Shown here: piece by piece, positions 12,405 to 23,840 of the stretch
Layout of the letters: the number at the start of each line of letters is the position of its first letter
Position numbering within the stretch: the first letter of the stretch is position 1
Assembly (NCBI GenBank): GCA_032433765.1
Contig: JAVIAB010000160.1
Coordinates: 12,101,936 to 12,165,935, forward strand
From: Megaustenia siamemsis
Taxonomy: Eukaryota > Mollusca > Gastropoda > Stylommatophora > Ariophantidae
DNA: 64,000 nt
Direction: 5' to 3'
The notes under the pieces: generated by a model
What the model saw: the letters and a program-made list of their open reading frames with translations, nothing else
Databases searched by the model: none
Told to the model about the DNA's origin: nothing
Position numbers and translations under genes: made by a program

Positions 12405-12550
12405 ACAAAATGGCGACAAACATGAAAATCGCTACGTGGAACGTGGTTTAATAAATAAAAAAACAAAGATAGTTGACTTCATGAGGAGTAACGATATCGA
12501 CATAGTGTGTTTGGGGAACTGTGGAAAAACAGGAACCCATAACAAAATAT
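12405..12550 (+). pseudogene. LINE endonuclease N-terminal stub
   Basis: One frame starting near 12411 reads MATNMKIATWNVV and, after a stop, a continuation around TKIVDFMRSNDIDIVCL. The TWNV and IDIVCL blocks are the first two motifs of the APE-type endonuclease domain of non-LTR retrotransposons. Only this beginning is present, then the match stops before the 21-bp array. It is the only endonuclease part I can see in the window; all other LINE pieces are 3' parts. Confidence 0.55.
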
Positions 12551-12639
12551 TACATCACATACATCACACATTAATTTCCATTAATCTCGCCAATTTTAAA
12601 GCATAATGCTACCTCAATGGAAACAAAGAACTTCATATA

Positions 12640-13085
12640 TATCTATCTTTATTCTCTCTTACTTTATCTTTATTCTATCTTACTTTATCTTTATTCTATC
12701 TTACTTTATCTTTATTCTATCTTACTTTATCTTTATTTTATCTTACTTTATTTTTATTCTATCTTACTTTATCTTTATTCTTTCTTACTTTATCTTCATT
12801 CTATCTTACTTTATTTTTATTCTATCTTACTTTATCTTTATTCTAACAAACTTTATTTTTATTCTATCTTACTTTATCTTTATTCTATCTTACTTTATCT
12901 TTATTCTATCTTACTTTATCTTTATTCTATCTTACTTTATTTTTATTCTAACAAACTTTATTTTTATTATATCTTACTTTATCTTTATTCTATCTTACTT
13001 TATCTTTATTCTATCTTACTTTATCTTTGTTCTATCTTACTTTATCTTTATTCTATCTTACTTTATTTTTATTCTAACAAACTTT
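12640..13085. repeat. 21-bp minisatellite
   Basis: The unit TACTTTATCTTTATTCTATC T recurs about 21 times, with an occasional AACAAACTT variant. The + strand has almost no G. Its multiple-of-three period keeps two frames open for about 160 codons; these are not genes. Confidence 0.95.
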
Positions 13086-16000
13086 AGATAGAAGCGGCGT
13101 GTAGTTGTGACTAGATGAGAATAGAAGCGGCGTGTCGTTGTGACTAGATGAGAATAGAAGCGACGTGTAGTTGTGACTAGATGAGGATAGTAGCGGCGTG
13201 TTGTTGTGACTAGATGAGAATAGAAGCAGCGTGTAGTTGTGACTAGATGAGGATAGAAGCGGCGTGTAGTTGTGACTAGATGAGTATAGTAGCGGCGTGT
13301 AGTTGTGACTAGATGAGGATAGCAGCGGCGTGTAGTTGTGACTAGATGAGAAGAGTAGCGGGGTGTAGTTGTGACTAGATGATGATAGTAGCGGCGTGTA
13401 GTTATGACTAAATGAGGATATTAGCGGCGTGTAGTTGTGACTAGATGAGGATTGTGGCGGCGTGAAGTTGTGACAAAATTGGGATAGTAGCTGCGGGTAG
13501 TTGTGACTAGATGAGGATAGTAGCTGCGGGTAGTTGTGACTAGATGAGGACAATAGCAGTGGGTGGTTGTGACAAGATGAGTATAATAGCGTCGAGTGGC
13601 TGTGATTTGATGAGGACAGTAGAGGCAGGTAGTTATCATTAGATGAGGATAGTAGAGGCCTTTATTTGTGACTAGATGAGGATAGTAGTGACAAGGTGAG
13701 GATAGTAGCTGTGGGTAGTTGTTACTAGATAGGGAAAGTAAGGGCGTGTTATTGTGACTAGATGAGTAAAGTAATGGCGTGTAGTTGTGACTAGATGATG
13801 ATAGTAGAGGCGTGAAATAGTGACTATGTGAGGATAGTAGCATTAGGTAGTTGTGATTAGATGAGGACTGTAGCGAAGGGTAGATGTGACTAGATGAGGT
13901 TAGTATCGGTGGGTAGTTGTGACTAGATAGGGATAGTAGCGTCATGTAGTTGTGACTAGATGAGGTTAGTAGCGGTGGGTAGATGGTACTAGATAGGGTA
14001 GTAGCGGTTTGTAGTTGTGACTAGATGAGTATAGTAGGGGCGTGTAGTTATGACGAGATGAGGTTAGTAGAGTCGTATAGTTGGACTAAATAGGGATAGT
14101 AGGGGCGTGTAGTTGTGAATAAATGTGTATAGTAGTGGCAGGGTATTTGTGGCTAGATGAGGACATTACCAGGCGGGTAGTTGTGACTAGATGAGGTTAG
14201 TAGCGGTGTGTAGTTGTGACTAGAAATGGATTGTAGCGACGTGTAGTTGTGACTAGATGAGGATAGTAGCAGGCGGGTAGTTGTGACTAGATGAGGATAG
14301 TAGCGGCGTGTAGTTGTGATTAAATGAGAACAGTAGCGGCGTGTAGTTGTGATTAGATGAGGATAGTAGCAGGCGGGTAGTTGTGACTAGATGAGGATAG
14401 TAGCAGGCGGGTAGTTGTGACTAGATGAGGATAGTAGCAGGCGGGTAGTTGTGACTAGATGAGGATAGTAGCAGGCGGGTAGTTGTGACTAGATGAGGAT
14501 AGTAGCGGCGTGTAGTTGTGATTAGATGAGAACAGTAGCGGCGTGTAGTTGTGATTAGATGAGAACAGTAGTGGCATGTAGTTGTGACTAGATGAGGACA
14601 GTAGCAGGCGGGTAGTTGTGACTAGATGAGGATAGTAGCGGCGTGTAGTTGTGACTAGATAGGGATAGTAGCGGTGTGTAGTTGTGATTAGATGAGGACA
14701 GTAGCGGCGGGTAGTTGTGACTAGATGAGGACAGTAGCGGCGTGTAGTTGTGACTAGATAGGGATAGTAGCGGCGTATAGTTGTGACTAGATAGCGATAG
14801 TAGCGGATGGTAGTTGTGACTAAATGAGGACAGTAACAAGCGGGTAGTTGTGACTAGATGAGGTTAGTAGCGACGTGTAGTTGTGACTAGATGGTGATAG
14901 TAGCTGCGTGTAGTTGTGACTAGATAAAGTTAGTATCGGTGTGTAGTTGTGACTAGATGGTGATAGTAGCGGCGTGTAGTTGTGACTAGATAAAGTTAGT
15001 AGCGGCGTGTAGTTGTGACTAGATGGTGATAGCAGCGGCGTGTAGTTGTGACTAGATGAAGTTAGTAGCGGCGTATAGTTGTGACTAGATGCTGATAGTA
15101 GCGGCGTGTAGTTGTCACTAGAAGATGATAGTAGCGGCGTGTAGTTGTGACTAGAAGATGATAGTAGCGGTGTGTAGTTGTGACTAGATGAGGATAGTAG
15201 CGGTGTGTAGTTGTAACTAGATAAGGATAGTAGCGGCGTGTAGTTGTGACTAGATAAGGATAGTAGTGACGGATAATTGTGACTAGATGAGGATAGTAGC
15301 GGCGTGTAGTTGTGACTAGATGAATATAGTAGCGGCGGGTAGTTGTGACTAGATGAGGATAGTAGCGGCGTGTAGTTGTGACGAGATGAATATAGTAGCG
15401 GCGGGTAGTTGTGACTAGATGAGGATAGTAACGGTGTGTCGTTGTGACTAGATGAGGATATTAGCGGCGTGTAGTAGTGACTAGATGAGGATATTAGCGG
15501 CGTGTAGTAATGACTAGATGAGGGTATTAGCGGCGTGTAGTAGTGACTAGATCAGGGTATTAGCGGCGTGTAGTAGTGACTAGATCAGGATAGTAGCGGG
15601 GGGTAATTGTGACTAGATGAGGATAGTAGCGGCAAGTAGTTGTGACTTGATGAGGATAGTAGCGGCAAGTAGTTGTGACTTGATGAGGATAGTAGTAGGG
15701 GTAATTGTGACTTGATGAGGATAGCAGGGGTAATTGTGACTAGATGAGGATAATAGCGGCAAGTAGTTGTGACTTGATGATGATAGTAGCAGGGGTAATT
15801 GTGACTAGATGAGGATAATAGCGGCAAGTAGTTGTGACTTGATGAGGATAGTAGCAGGGGTAATTGTGACTTGATGAGGATAGTAGCGGCAAGTAGTTGT
15901 GACATGATGAGGATAGTAGCGGCAATAGTTGTGACATGATGAGGATAGTAGCGGCAATAGTTGTGACATGATGAGGATAGTAGCGGCAATAGTTGTGACA

Positions 16001-19000
16001 TGATGAGGATAGTAGCGGCAAGTAGTTGTGACATGATGAGGATAGTAGCGGCAATAGTTGTGACTAGCTGAGGATAATAGCGGCAAGTAGTTGTGACATG
16101 ATGAGGATAGTAGCGGCGTGTAGTAGTGACTAGATGATAATAGTATCGGGGGGGGGGGGTAATTGTGACTAGCTGAGGATAATAGCGGCAAGTAGTTGTG
16201 ACATGATGAGGATAGTAGCGGCGTGTAGTAGTGACTAGATGAGAATAGTATCGGGGGGGGGTAATTGTGACTAGCTGAGGATAATAGCAGCAAGTAGTTG
16301 TGACATGATGAGGATAATAGCGGCAAGTAGTTGTGACTAGCTGAGGATAATAGCGGCAAGTAGTTGTGACATGATGAGGATAATAGCGGCAAGTAGTTGT
16401 GACATGATGAGGATAGTAGCGGCAAGTAGTTGTGACATGATGAGGATAATAGCGACAAGTAGTTGTGACATGATGAGGATAGTAGCGGCAAGTAGTTGTG
16501 ACATGATGAGGATAATAGCGACAAGTAGTTGTGACTAGATGAGGATAGTAGCGGCAAGTTGTTGTGACATGATGAGGATAGTAGCGGCAAGTAGTTGTGA
16601 CATGATGAGGATAATAGCGACAAGTAGTTGTGACATGATGAGGATAATAGCGACAAGTAGTTGTGACATGATGAGGATAATAGCGACAAGTAGTTGTGAC
16701 ATGATGAGGATAATAGCGACAAGTAGTTGTGACATGATGAGGATAATAGCGACAAGTAGTTGTGACATGATGAGGATAATAGCGACAAGTAGTTGTGACT
16801 AGCTGAGGATAATAGCGGCAAGTAGTTGTGACATGATGAGGATAATAGCGACAAGTAGTTGTGACATGATGAGGATAATAGCGACAAGTAGTTGTGACAT
16901 GATGAGGATAATAGCGACAAGTAGTTGTGACATGATGAGGATAATAGCGACAAGTAGTTGTGACATGATGAGGATAGTAGCGGCAAGTAGTTGTGACATG
17001 ATGAGGATAGTAGCGGCAAGTAGTTGTGACATGATGAGGATAATAGCGACAAGTAGTTGTGACATGATGAGGATAGTAGCGGCAAGTAGTTGTGACATGA
17101 TGAGGATAGTAGCGGCAAGTAGTTGTGACATGATGATGATAGTAGCGGCAAGTAGTTGTGACTAGATGAGGATAGTAGCGGCAAGTTGTTGTGACTAGAT
17201 GAGGATAGTAGCGGCAAGTAGTTGTGACTAGATGAGGATAGTAGCGGCAAGTAGTTGTGACATGATGAGGATAATAGCGACAAGTAGTTGTGACATGATG
17301 AGGATAGTAGCGGCAAGTAGTTGTGACATGATGAGGATAGTAGCGGCAAGTAGTTGTGACATGATGAGGATGGTAGCGGCAAGTAGTTGTGACTAGATGA
17401 GGATAGTAGCGGCAAGTAGTTGTGACATGATGAGGATGGTAGCGGCAAGTAGTTGTGACTAGATGAGGATAGTAGCGGCAAGTAGTTGTGACTAGATGAG
17501 GATAGTAGCGGCAAGGTGTTGTGACTAGATGAGGATAGTAGCGGCAATAGTTGTGACTAGCTGAGGATAATAGCGGCAAGTAGTTGTGACTAGCTGAGGA
17601 TAATAGCGGCAAGTAGTTGTGACATGATGAGGATAGTAGCGGCAAGTAGTTGTGACTAGATGAGGATAATAGCGGCAAGTAGTTGTGACTAGATGAGGAT
17701 AATAGCGGCAAGTAGTTGTGACTAATGAGGATAATAGCGGCAAGTAGTTGTGACATGATGATGATAGTAGCGGCGTGTAGTAGTGACTAGATGAGAATAG
17801 TATCGGGGGGGGGTAATTGTGACTAGATGAGATTAATAGCGGCAAGTTGTTGTGACTAGATGAGGATAATAGTGGCAAGTAGTTGTGACTAGATGAGGAT
17901 AGTAGCGGCAAGTTGTTGTGACTAGATGAGGATAATAGCGGCAAGTTGTTGTGACTAGATGAGGATAATAGCGGCAAGTTGTTGTGACTAGATGAGGATA
18001 ATAGCGGCAAGTAGTTGTGACTAGAACAGGATAGTAGCGGCAAGTTGTTGTGACTAGATGAGGATAACAGCGGCGTGTGGTAGTGTCTAGATGAGGATAG
18101 TAGCGGCAAGTAGTTTTGGCTAGATGAGGATAGTAGCGGCAAGTAGTAGTGACTAGATGAGGATAGTAGCGGCAAGTAGTAGTGACTAGATGAGGATAGT
18201 AGCGGCAAGTAGTTGTGACATGATGAGGATAGTAGCGGCAAGTTGTTGTGACTAGATGAGGATAGTAGCGGCAAGTAGTAGTGACTAGATGAGGATAGTA
18301 GCGGCAAGTAGTAGTGACTAGATGAGGATAGTAGCGGCAAGTAGTTGTGACTAGATGAGGATAGTAGCGGCAAGTTGTTGTGACTAGATGAGGATAGTAG
18401 CGGCAAGTAGTTGTGACATGATGAGGATAGTAGCGGCAAGTAGTTGTGACTAGATGAGGATAGTAGCGGCAAGTTGTTGTGACTAGATGAGGATAGTAGC
18501 GGCAAGTAGTTGTGACTAGATGAGGATAGTAGCGGCAAGTTGTTGTGACATGATGAGGATAGTAGCGGCAAGTTGTTGTGACTATATGAGGATAGTAGCG
18601 GCAAGTTGTTGTGACTAGATGAGGATAGTAGCGGCGTGTAGTAGTGACTATATGAGGATAGTAGCGGCAAGTAGTTGTGACTAGATGAGGATAGTAGCGG
18701 CAAGTTGTTGTGACTAGATGAGGATAGTAGCGGCAAGTTGTTGTGACTAGATGAGGATAGTAGCGGCGTGTAGTAGTGACTAGATGAGGATAGTAGCGGC
18801 AAGTTGTTGTGACTAGATGAGGATAGTAGCGGCAAGTAGTTGTGACTAGATGAGGATAGTAGCGGCAAGTAGTTGTGACTAGATGAGGATAGTAGCGGCA
18901 AGTTGTTGTGACATGATGAGGATAGTAGCGGCAAGTTGTTGTGACTATATGAGGATAGTAGCGGCAAGTTGTTGTGACTAGATGAGGATAGTAGCGGCAA

Positions 19001-19024
19001 GTTGTTGTGACTATATGAGGATAG
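13086..19024. repeat. 6-kb satellite array, 33-bp unit, about 180 copies
   Basis: The unit is GCGGCGTGTAGTTGTGACTA GATGAGGATAGTA. Sequence subtypes form domains: degenerate copies at 13.1-15.6 kb, a GACATGATGAGGATAATAGC variant dominating about 15.9-17.3 kb, and a GGCAAGTTGTTGTGACTAGA variant at 17.8-19.0 kb. Three copies contain a run of about 7 to 13 Gs (near 16150, 16255 and 17807). The + strand is very poor in C. Open frames of up to 723 codons on the minus strand are repeat-encoded (SSSHNYLPLL-type peptides) and not credible genes. Confidence 0.97.
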
Positions 19025-19124
19025 TAGACTCGATCAGGTTGTTTCGTACAGGCGACTGTTTCCACCTTCATAGACATGTGGTGTAGTCTCATACGATATT
19101 CAGACATGTTTCTCGAGATTTTAC

Positions 19125-19350
19125 GCACAGAATGCTGCAGGAAATTGACGCCTTGGAGTCATGACGTTAGCGAACATTTAGACACAGAATGTAGCAGCAG
19201 ACTGACGCCTAGGAGTTATGACGCACATGACGTTTCTTGAAATTTTAGACACAGAATGTAGCAGATGACTGACGCCTCGGAGTCGTGACGTTTCCTGAAC
19301 ATTTAGACACAGAATGTAGCAGAAAGCTGACGCCCAGGAGTTATGACGCT
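19125..19350. repeat. About 58-67-bp tandem repeat, 4 units
   Basis: ACAGAATGTAGCAG followed by CTGACGCC and GGAGTTATGACG recurs four times with variable spacer. It directly follows the unique flank of the 33-bp satellite. Confidence 0.85.
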
Positions 19351-19880
19351 TATTATATTTCTTTTTATATTTTTATATTTATATTTACGGTTATTTTTAT
19401 ATTGGTAAATGAGCAAAACATTCGCTTGATTGGGCCCCTCTGATTATCTGTTTGCTTCCTGCTACACATTTATATAGAAAAGTTTCCAGTCATTGTAGAA
19501 CAAGTGCAGAAATCAATTAATCACTATTGAGCATTGGAATCATTCATCCGTGAATCATTAAGATTGCAAGTTCATAACTTCTGAATGTTTTTTGTAACAT
19601 ATTCGAGATCTAGATTAATGAGAGCAAGTGACCGAGTCTTTTCTCCTTAACGTTGGTTTGAATCTCGCACGAAGAGGTAAAAGAAAAATGTATTTTCTGT
19701 ATCTGCTTTAAAATAAAAATTGTGACCTGAGCACTTCGTGGCGACAGCAGCGGATATACGTTCCTTTTTCCTGCTCCATAGGAAACTCCCAGGACTTCAG
19801 AAATGGGATGAATGCAGTAAATAAGGTTGTTGATAGCTATACACCAACGGTTGCTAGGAACCGCATTCAAGGATATCATC
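19351..19880. other. Unassigned spacer
   Basis: AT-rich DNA without a recognisable gene. A 108-codon minus-strand frame at 19610-19936 partly overlaps a LINE tail and matches no family I know. Confidence 0.4.
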
Positions 19881-19882
19881 AT

Positions 19883-20345
19883 CATCAAGTACCAGGCCTG
19901 CTGGCGTAGACGTTCATGTCTCTCCACAACTTTCATCTCGACAGTTATTTATCATTTCTGTTGTTGACTTTCTGCCAAGCTATTTTCTTACACTGTCTGG
20001 TATCGTTTCTCTTTGCTTCCCTCTATCTCTTCATCCCTCTATTTTCCCAGTTGTTACAATATATTCCAGCTGTTCTCTTCTCATTACATGGCCAAAAATT
20101 TATGATTGTTTCTCCCTAATATTGGAACTTAACTCTCTTTTTGCTTTGGCCTCTTTCAGAATGTTTTCATCACTCTTCTCATCTGTCCATGATATTCTCA
20201 ACATTCGTCTGTAAAACCACATGTCTACAGACTCCAGTGATTGTCTTCTCTGTTGTCCTATTGTCCATGATTCAAATTCATATGTTAAAGCTGGCTCTAC
20301 ATAACATTTAAGAACTCTTTTCCTTGTTTCTATTGTCAAAAGATA
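19883..20345 (-). pseudogene. LINE B 3' fragment
   Basis: Minus-strand frame 20100-20339 reads RKRVLKCYVEPALTYEFESW and later RRMLRISW. This is the C-terminal region that follows the reverse transcriptase core in the LINE B copy at 36195. The 3' end carries the (GAT)n tail seen here as ATCATCATCATC. The element is 5'-truncated and degenerate. Confidence 0.85.
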
Positions 20346-20995
20346 TATAAAACGATTAAAATATCGAATTTATCTAAGAACCACAAGAACTACCAACAAA
20401 CCGTCAATCCTGGGAAACCATGACTTCCGCCCTATGTACTGTCTTCGGCCCGAGAGGAAAATTAAGTGAATGAATGTCTGATGCAATTGGATATCAGTCT
20501 AAATAAAGAATAGAATGTGTTTTTACTACGGTGATATTTTCATTCTTCCTGTAGCCAGGCTTTTGTTGATTTCAGTGACCCCTTTTTGGAATAGTCTTAT
20601 TGTTGTGGCAAAATATGTAACTTCGAGACGACTTCGGTGAATCTATTCATAGAAGAAAAATTAATCAAAATTGTATGTCTGGTGTTGACATGTCCAAATC
20701 GTTCCGCGTGTATTAATGAGTGTCTGGGTAGTAACAGAATTCATCTATTTCGGAACTATTTTTTTCGATTTCATCGTTGATTGAGTGCCTCAGGGAAGGA
20801 ATAACGAACATCCAAATATATTTTTGCTCGTTTTAATGTATCTCTTCTTGTGCTTAAGTTATTCTTACCCTGAGGTGTAGGAAGTATGGAACATTATTAC
20901 TTGTTTTCAATCTTGTATAGGTCTTTGAAGATAATTTTTTCTTAAATGCTGTGTAGAAAAAGTCTTAACACTTTGATGTGAAGCAATAGGATAAC
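20346..20995. other. Unassigned spacer
   Basis: Nothing recognised. Confidence 0.35.
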
Positions 20996-20999
20996 AGAC

Positions 21000-21385
21000 A
21001 AGAAAATAACCGGAGGCTGTAGAATTGTGGTTTTACAGATGAATGTTGGAAATACCATGGAAAATTAAGAATAGTAATGGAAAAAAGAGGTTAGGAAAGA
21101 GGCCAAAGCAAAAAGAAAGCTAATTTCCAACATTATGAAGAAACAATAATAATTTGTTTGGCCATGTAATGAGAAGGGAACAGCTGCAGTAATTGTGACA
21201 ACTGGGGAAACTGAAGGACGAACAGACAGAGGGAAGCAAAGTTAAAAGATACCACACAACTTAAGAAAATGGTTTGGCAAAAGGTCATCAGCAGAAATGA
21301 TAAATAACTTTGAAAATCACGGGTTGTAGTGAAACATGATCACCTACGCCAGCAGGCATGGCACTTGATGATGATGATAATGAAT
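21000..21385 (+). pseudogene. LINE B 3' fragment
   Basis: CTGGAGGCTGTAGAATTGTG, TTTGGCCATGTAATGAGAAG and the 3' end GCATGGCACTTGATGATGAT follow the LINE B copy at 36195-37760 in the same order. All frames are broken. It lies about 220 bp outside the left terminal repeat of the Maverick element. Confidence 0.8.
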
Positions 21386-22763
21386 GGCCTATAAAACTTT
21401 ATTTCATTTTTTGTTTCACTTTAAAAAAAAACTGTTTTATATTTTGGCAAAGCTTGCTTGCGTTCACCTGGTGCCTAAAGGATAGACCACTTCGTTATCC
21501 GCCGATAGAGGGAGTTAAGTGGACGTAGTTGCGATGTGTTAGTAGTGTATTATCCGCATAATGATGGATGTATGTTACGCTGGCCTCACATATTTCCTGA
21601 TATGTTTAGTCTACCCTAACATGTCCTAAATTTTTCCTTATATGAGAGTCTAGCCTAACATTTTTTTCCGGTCGGGGTGATCGGGGTGACCTCTCGTCAA
21701 AGGGGGAATGGGGTGGGTGACCTCTCGTCTTGTAATCTCTAGTCGTGGTGGGGGACTCTTGAAAGTGGCCGTGAAATGTGTCATCGGGGTGACATAACTT
21801 TGTAATTTCCAAACAGTCTTATAGTTATTCAAGAAAACTTTTAATGTATACTTAACATTTCTTTGCATCTAATGGTAATATTTTGTTTTTTCGGCAACAT
21901 GCCTAGTTATGTACACGAAGGCGCGCTAATGAGTTTACATGGAGTCATCACCATCATTAAATTTATTAATGTCCAAATTGACCGCTTGTCCGTAACACCG
22001 ATACCGGGGCGTTAATGACATTAGCTATCAAAGACCACATTTCTCTGTGAAATTTTTCGCTTGAGTAACTTAAACCGAGTCGTCTACATGAGCTGCGCTA
22101 ATGAGTTTAACACCTTAACAGCAGACGGACATTAAAGGATAACTTGAGCGCTTGACGGCGAGACTGACCGCTGGGACGCGCTAATGAGTTTATCAGCTGT
22201 CTAATGTTGTGGCGTTGTTTTAGGGAGACGGTAAAATGATGGACTATGCTATTCTTTAGTGTGCTTATGTCAGAGGCGTAACTATCATGAGTAGTAGTAG
22301 TATTTTATAATAGTGTTGTTTTTACTGGAGGACGTAAGTAGCTTTCATGAGTAGTAGAGTTAAGACTTAGCCTGTACTAGAATTTCATCCTTCCCTATGT
22401 CTACGCGATTAGGGGACTGATAATGTCATAGACCTGTTACTGTTTTCTTCTACCTTCGCTATTTTAATTTAGCGCGTATGAATAGACTAAAATAATTTTA
22501 AAATTAAACATATTAATGCAAGTCAAACAAAACGAATATGATGTTTTTGTATACAATTTTTATTTTTTTTATCTTCACAATTGAAGCATAACATAAATTT
22601 ATTTTAATACATCATCATCAACGTGGGCAAGACATGTTACACATACAAGTATTTGTATTTGAACAATGATGATTTAAATAGTACAAATATGAATACAAAA
22701 CAATTGAAAAAGTACACATATAACAACATAGTCATGTGTATATGATAAATAATTTTTAAAATG

Positions 22764-22979
22764 TCACTGTCCTGCTGGAGAATTTATTAATTTTAGTCGT
22801 CTGGGCTTCCTTGTTTTGTTGGAAGTGTCTGTTTGAGTTAAATGTCTATCAAACACTGGTGCATATGAAGGTTGATTAGCATTCAAAACACAACCGCCCT
22901 CCATTTTGACAAATCCTTGATCAAGGACGGCATAGGTAATTGGCGACTGTGTGGAAATTGAGTCTCTCGGGGCATCCAT
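22764..22979 (-). CDS. 71-codon gene inside the left terminal repeat, unrecognised
   Basis: An intact minus-strand frame starts MDAPRDSISTQSPITYAVLD and ends at a stop at 22764. I chose this ATG because a TATA box lies 30 bp upstream (23009-23016); a longer frame begins at 23027 but would start upstream of the likely transcript start. The C-terminal part is basic (RKPRRLKLI). There is no signal peptide or membrane segment, and no family is recognised. It lies in DNA that the right terminal repeat lacks and is one of the few unbroken frames of the element, although 71 codons can stay open by chance. Confidence 0.45.
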   Translation of the reverse strand: MDAPRDSISTQSPITYAVLDQGFVKMEGGCVLNANQPSYAPVFDRHLTQTDTSNKTRKPRRLKLINSPAGQ

Positions 22980-23008
22980 GTCTCTAGGATCTTTCGGTTG
23001 ATAGCTGT

Positions 23009-23016
23009 CCTTTATA
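23009..23016 (-). promoter_or_regulatory. TATA box in left terminal repeat
   Basis: The minus strand reads TATAAAGG, followed by ACAGC. The same box is conserved in the right terminal repeat at 32412-32419 (TATAAAGG then GCAGC). Conservation in both ends of an otherwise diverging repeat argues that it is a real core promoter pointing outward. Confidence 0.55.
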
Positions 23017-23109
23017 CGATATATCAAGGAGACGTGACCCGTCTATTTATAATAACTAATGCAATACGTTATTTGACGTGTTGAGACAATTCCAGACAGC
23101 CGCCAAATA

Positions 23110-23278
23110 CGATGAGTCACATGAAGTTTGTTCCACGAAGCCGATGCATTCATGGAGTCATCAATCGATAAATGATACGGTCGTTGATTTGTTGTCTCGT
23201 TGAAAATGGCATGAGAATTCTGTTAATGCTCGCACCACGACACTTTAAAATTATATAATAAACACAATATAGACCACA
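23110..23278 (-). pseudogene. Duplicated 3' fragment of the Maverick protease gene in the left terminal repeat
   Basis: On the minus strand from 23278 the DNA matches the protease gene from its TGT (Cys) codon at 32123 to its end near 32284. The encoded start reads CGLYCVYY, as in the right copy, with frame-changing differences soon after. It has no start codon, no His or Asp of the catalytic triad, and cannot make an enzyme. It exists because the terminal repeat extends into the protease gene. Confidence 0.85.
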
Positions 23279-23291
23279 GAAATCAAGATTT

Positions 23292-23840
23292 TTATGTGGT
23301 AACAATAACAATAAATGAATGAATGTTTTGTGAGTGTATACATTTTGTATTTATCATGAACGTGAAACACTGGTTGACCATCGAGGCTGTTTCCCGCCTA
23401 GACTTATGTCCTTCCCCTCGGATGCGACTGAGATTTCCCTCTAGACTATGTACTAAAGGGTCATCAGCCTTGTGTTTTTTACACTCATGTGATCGTTCCT
23501 TGTCTATCTTTCGTTTGTTCGATGGGGCCACAGGTGATTTAGACGATGATGATGGTGAAGTGGGTGTTGTAGCAGGTGTCGATAGTGAAGTGGTTGATGC
23601 AGTGGGTACTTTTGTAGAATGTTTTAGTCTCATATGTCTGGCTAAAGAACCATTGGGCATATACGTGTGTTGACAAATGTCACACACGTGCCGTATAAGC
23701 TGATGAGCATCATGGGTGTACTCCAACAAACCTCTGCGCCATTTAAATATCTTTGGACACAATAGACACTGATGTTCTCCAGAAGATATCTTGTTGTTAG
23801 AAACCATTTGTATAAAAAACAAATAACCTTTTGTCAACAT
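23292..23840 (-). CDS. Two-finger C2H2 zinc finger protein of the Maverick left arm
   Basis: The frame encodes 182 residues and is unbroken. Finger 2 is canonical: C53-x2-C56-x12-H69-x4-H74. Finger 1 has C25-x2-C28 and His 43/46 with spacing two residues longer than usual, perhaps degenerate. A Ser/Thr/Pro-rich linker (about 80-105) precedes a basic, probably nuclear-localising stretch (SNKRKIDKERSHECKKHK). ATG at 23840 or, with a better fit to the finger start, the second Met at 23807 could be used. It may bind DNA or be the N-terminal remnant of a larger replication protein, since the upstream region is interrupted 20 bp away by a LINE insertion. The C-terminal 40 residues look like read-through into non-coding DNA. 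Confidence 0.6.
   Translation of the reverse strand: MLTKGYLFFIQMVSNNKISSGEHQCLLCPKIFKWRRGLLEYTHDAHQLIRHVCDICQHTYMPNGSLARHMRLKHSTKVPTASTTSLSTPATTPTSPSSSSKSPVAPSNKRKIDKERSHECKKHKADDPLVHSLEGNLSRIRGEGHKSRRETASMVNQCFTFMINTKCIHSQNIHSFIVIVTT

Larger units (their letters stand above)
21608..23278. repeat. Left terminal inverted repeat of the Maverick
   Basis: The inner part (about 23036-23278) is the reverse complement of 32123-32375 with roughly 85-90 percent identity by eye. A second block (about 22500-22730) matches 32450-32700 in reverse. The outermost part shares short TATATGA[G/A]AGTCTA and GGTGACCTCTCGTC words with the right end but has diverged. The left copy is about 480 bp longer; a large part of the extra is 22745-23010, which holds a small gene missing from the right copy. 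Confidence 0.9.

Noticed and set aside
13086..19024. CRISPR-like array of short regular repeats
   Set aside because: Units are contiguous, with no unique spacers and no cas genes; the surrounding DNA is eukaryotic.
13086..19024. Telomeric or canonical centromeric array
   Set aside because: The unit contains no TTAGGG-type repeat, and 6 kb of a 33-bp unit flanked by transposon remnants gives no evidence for a centromere.
15585..19128. Long minus-strand open frames (723, 580, 491 and 431 codons)
   Set aside because: They consist entirely of the 33-bp satellite read in its three frames. The period is a multiple of three and the strand lacks stop codons, so openness is automatic.
23323..23673. 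116-codon + strand frame opposite the zinc finger gene
   Set aside because: Antisense shadow; the minus strand has the canonical C2H2 motif and the more plausible composition.
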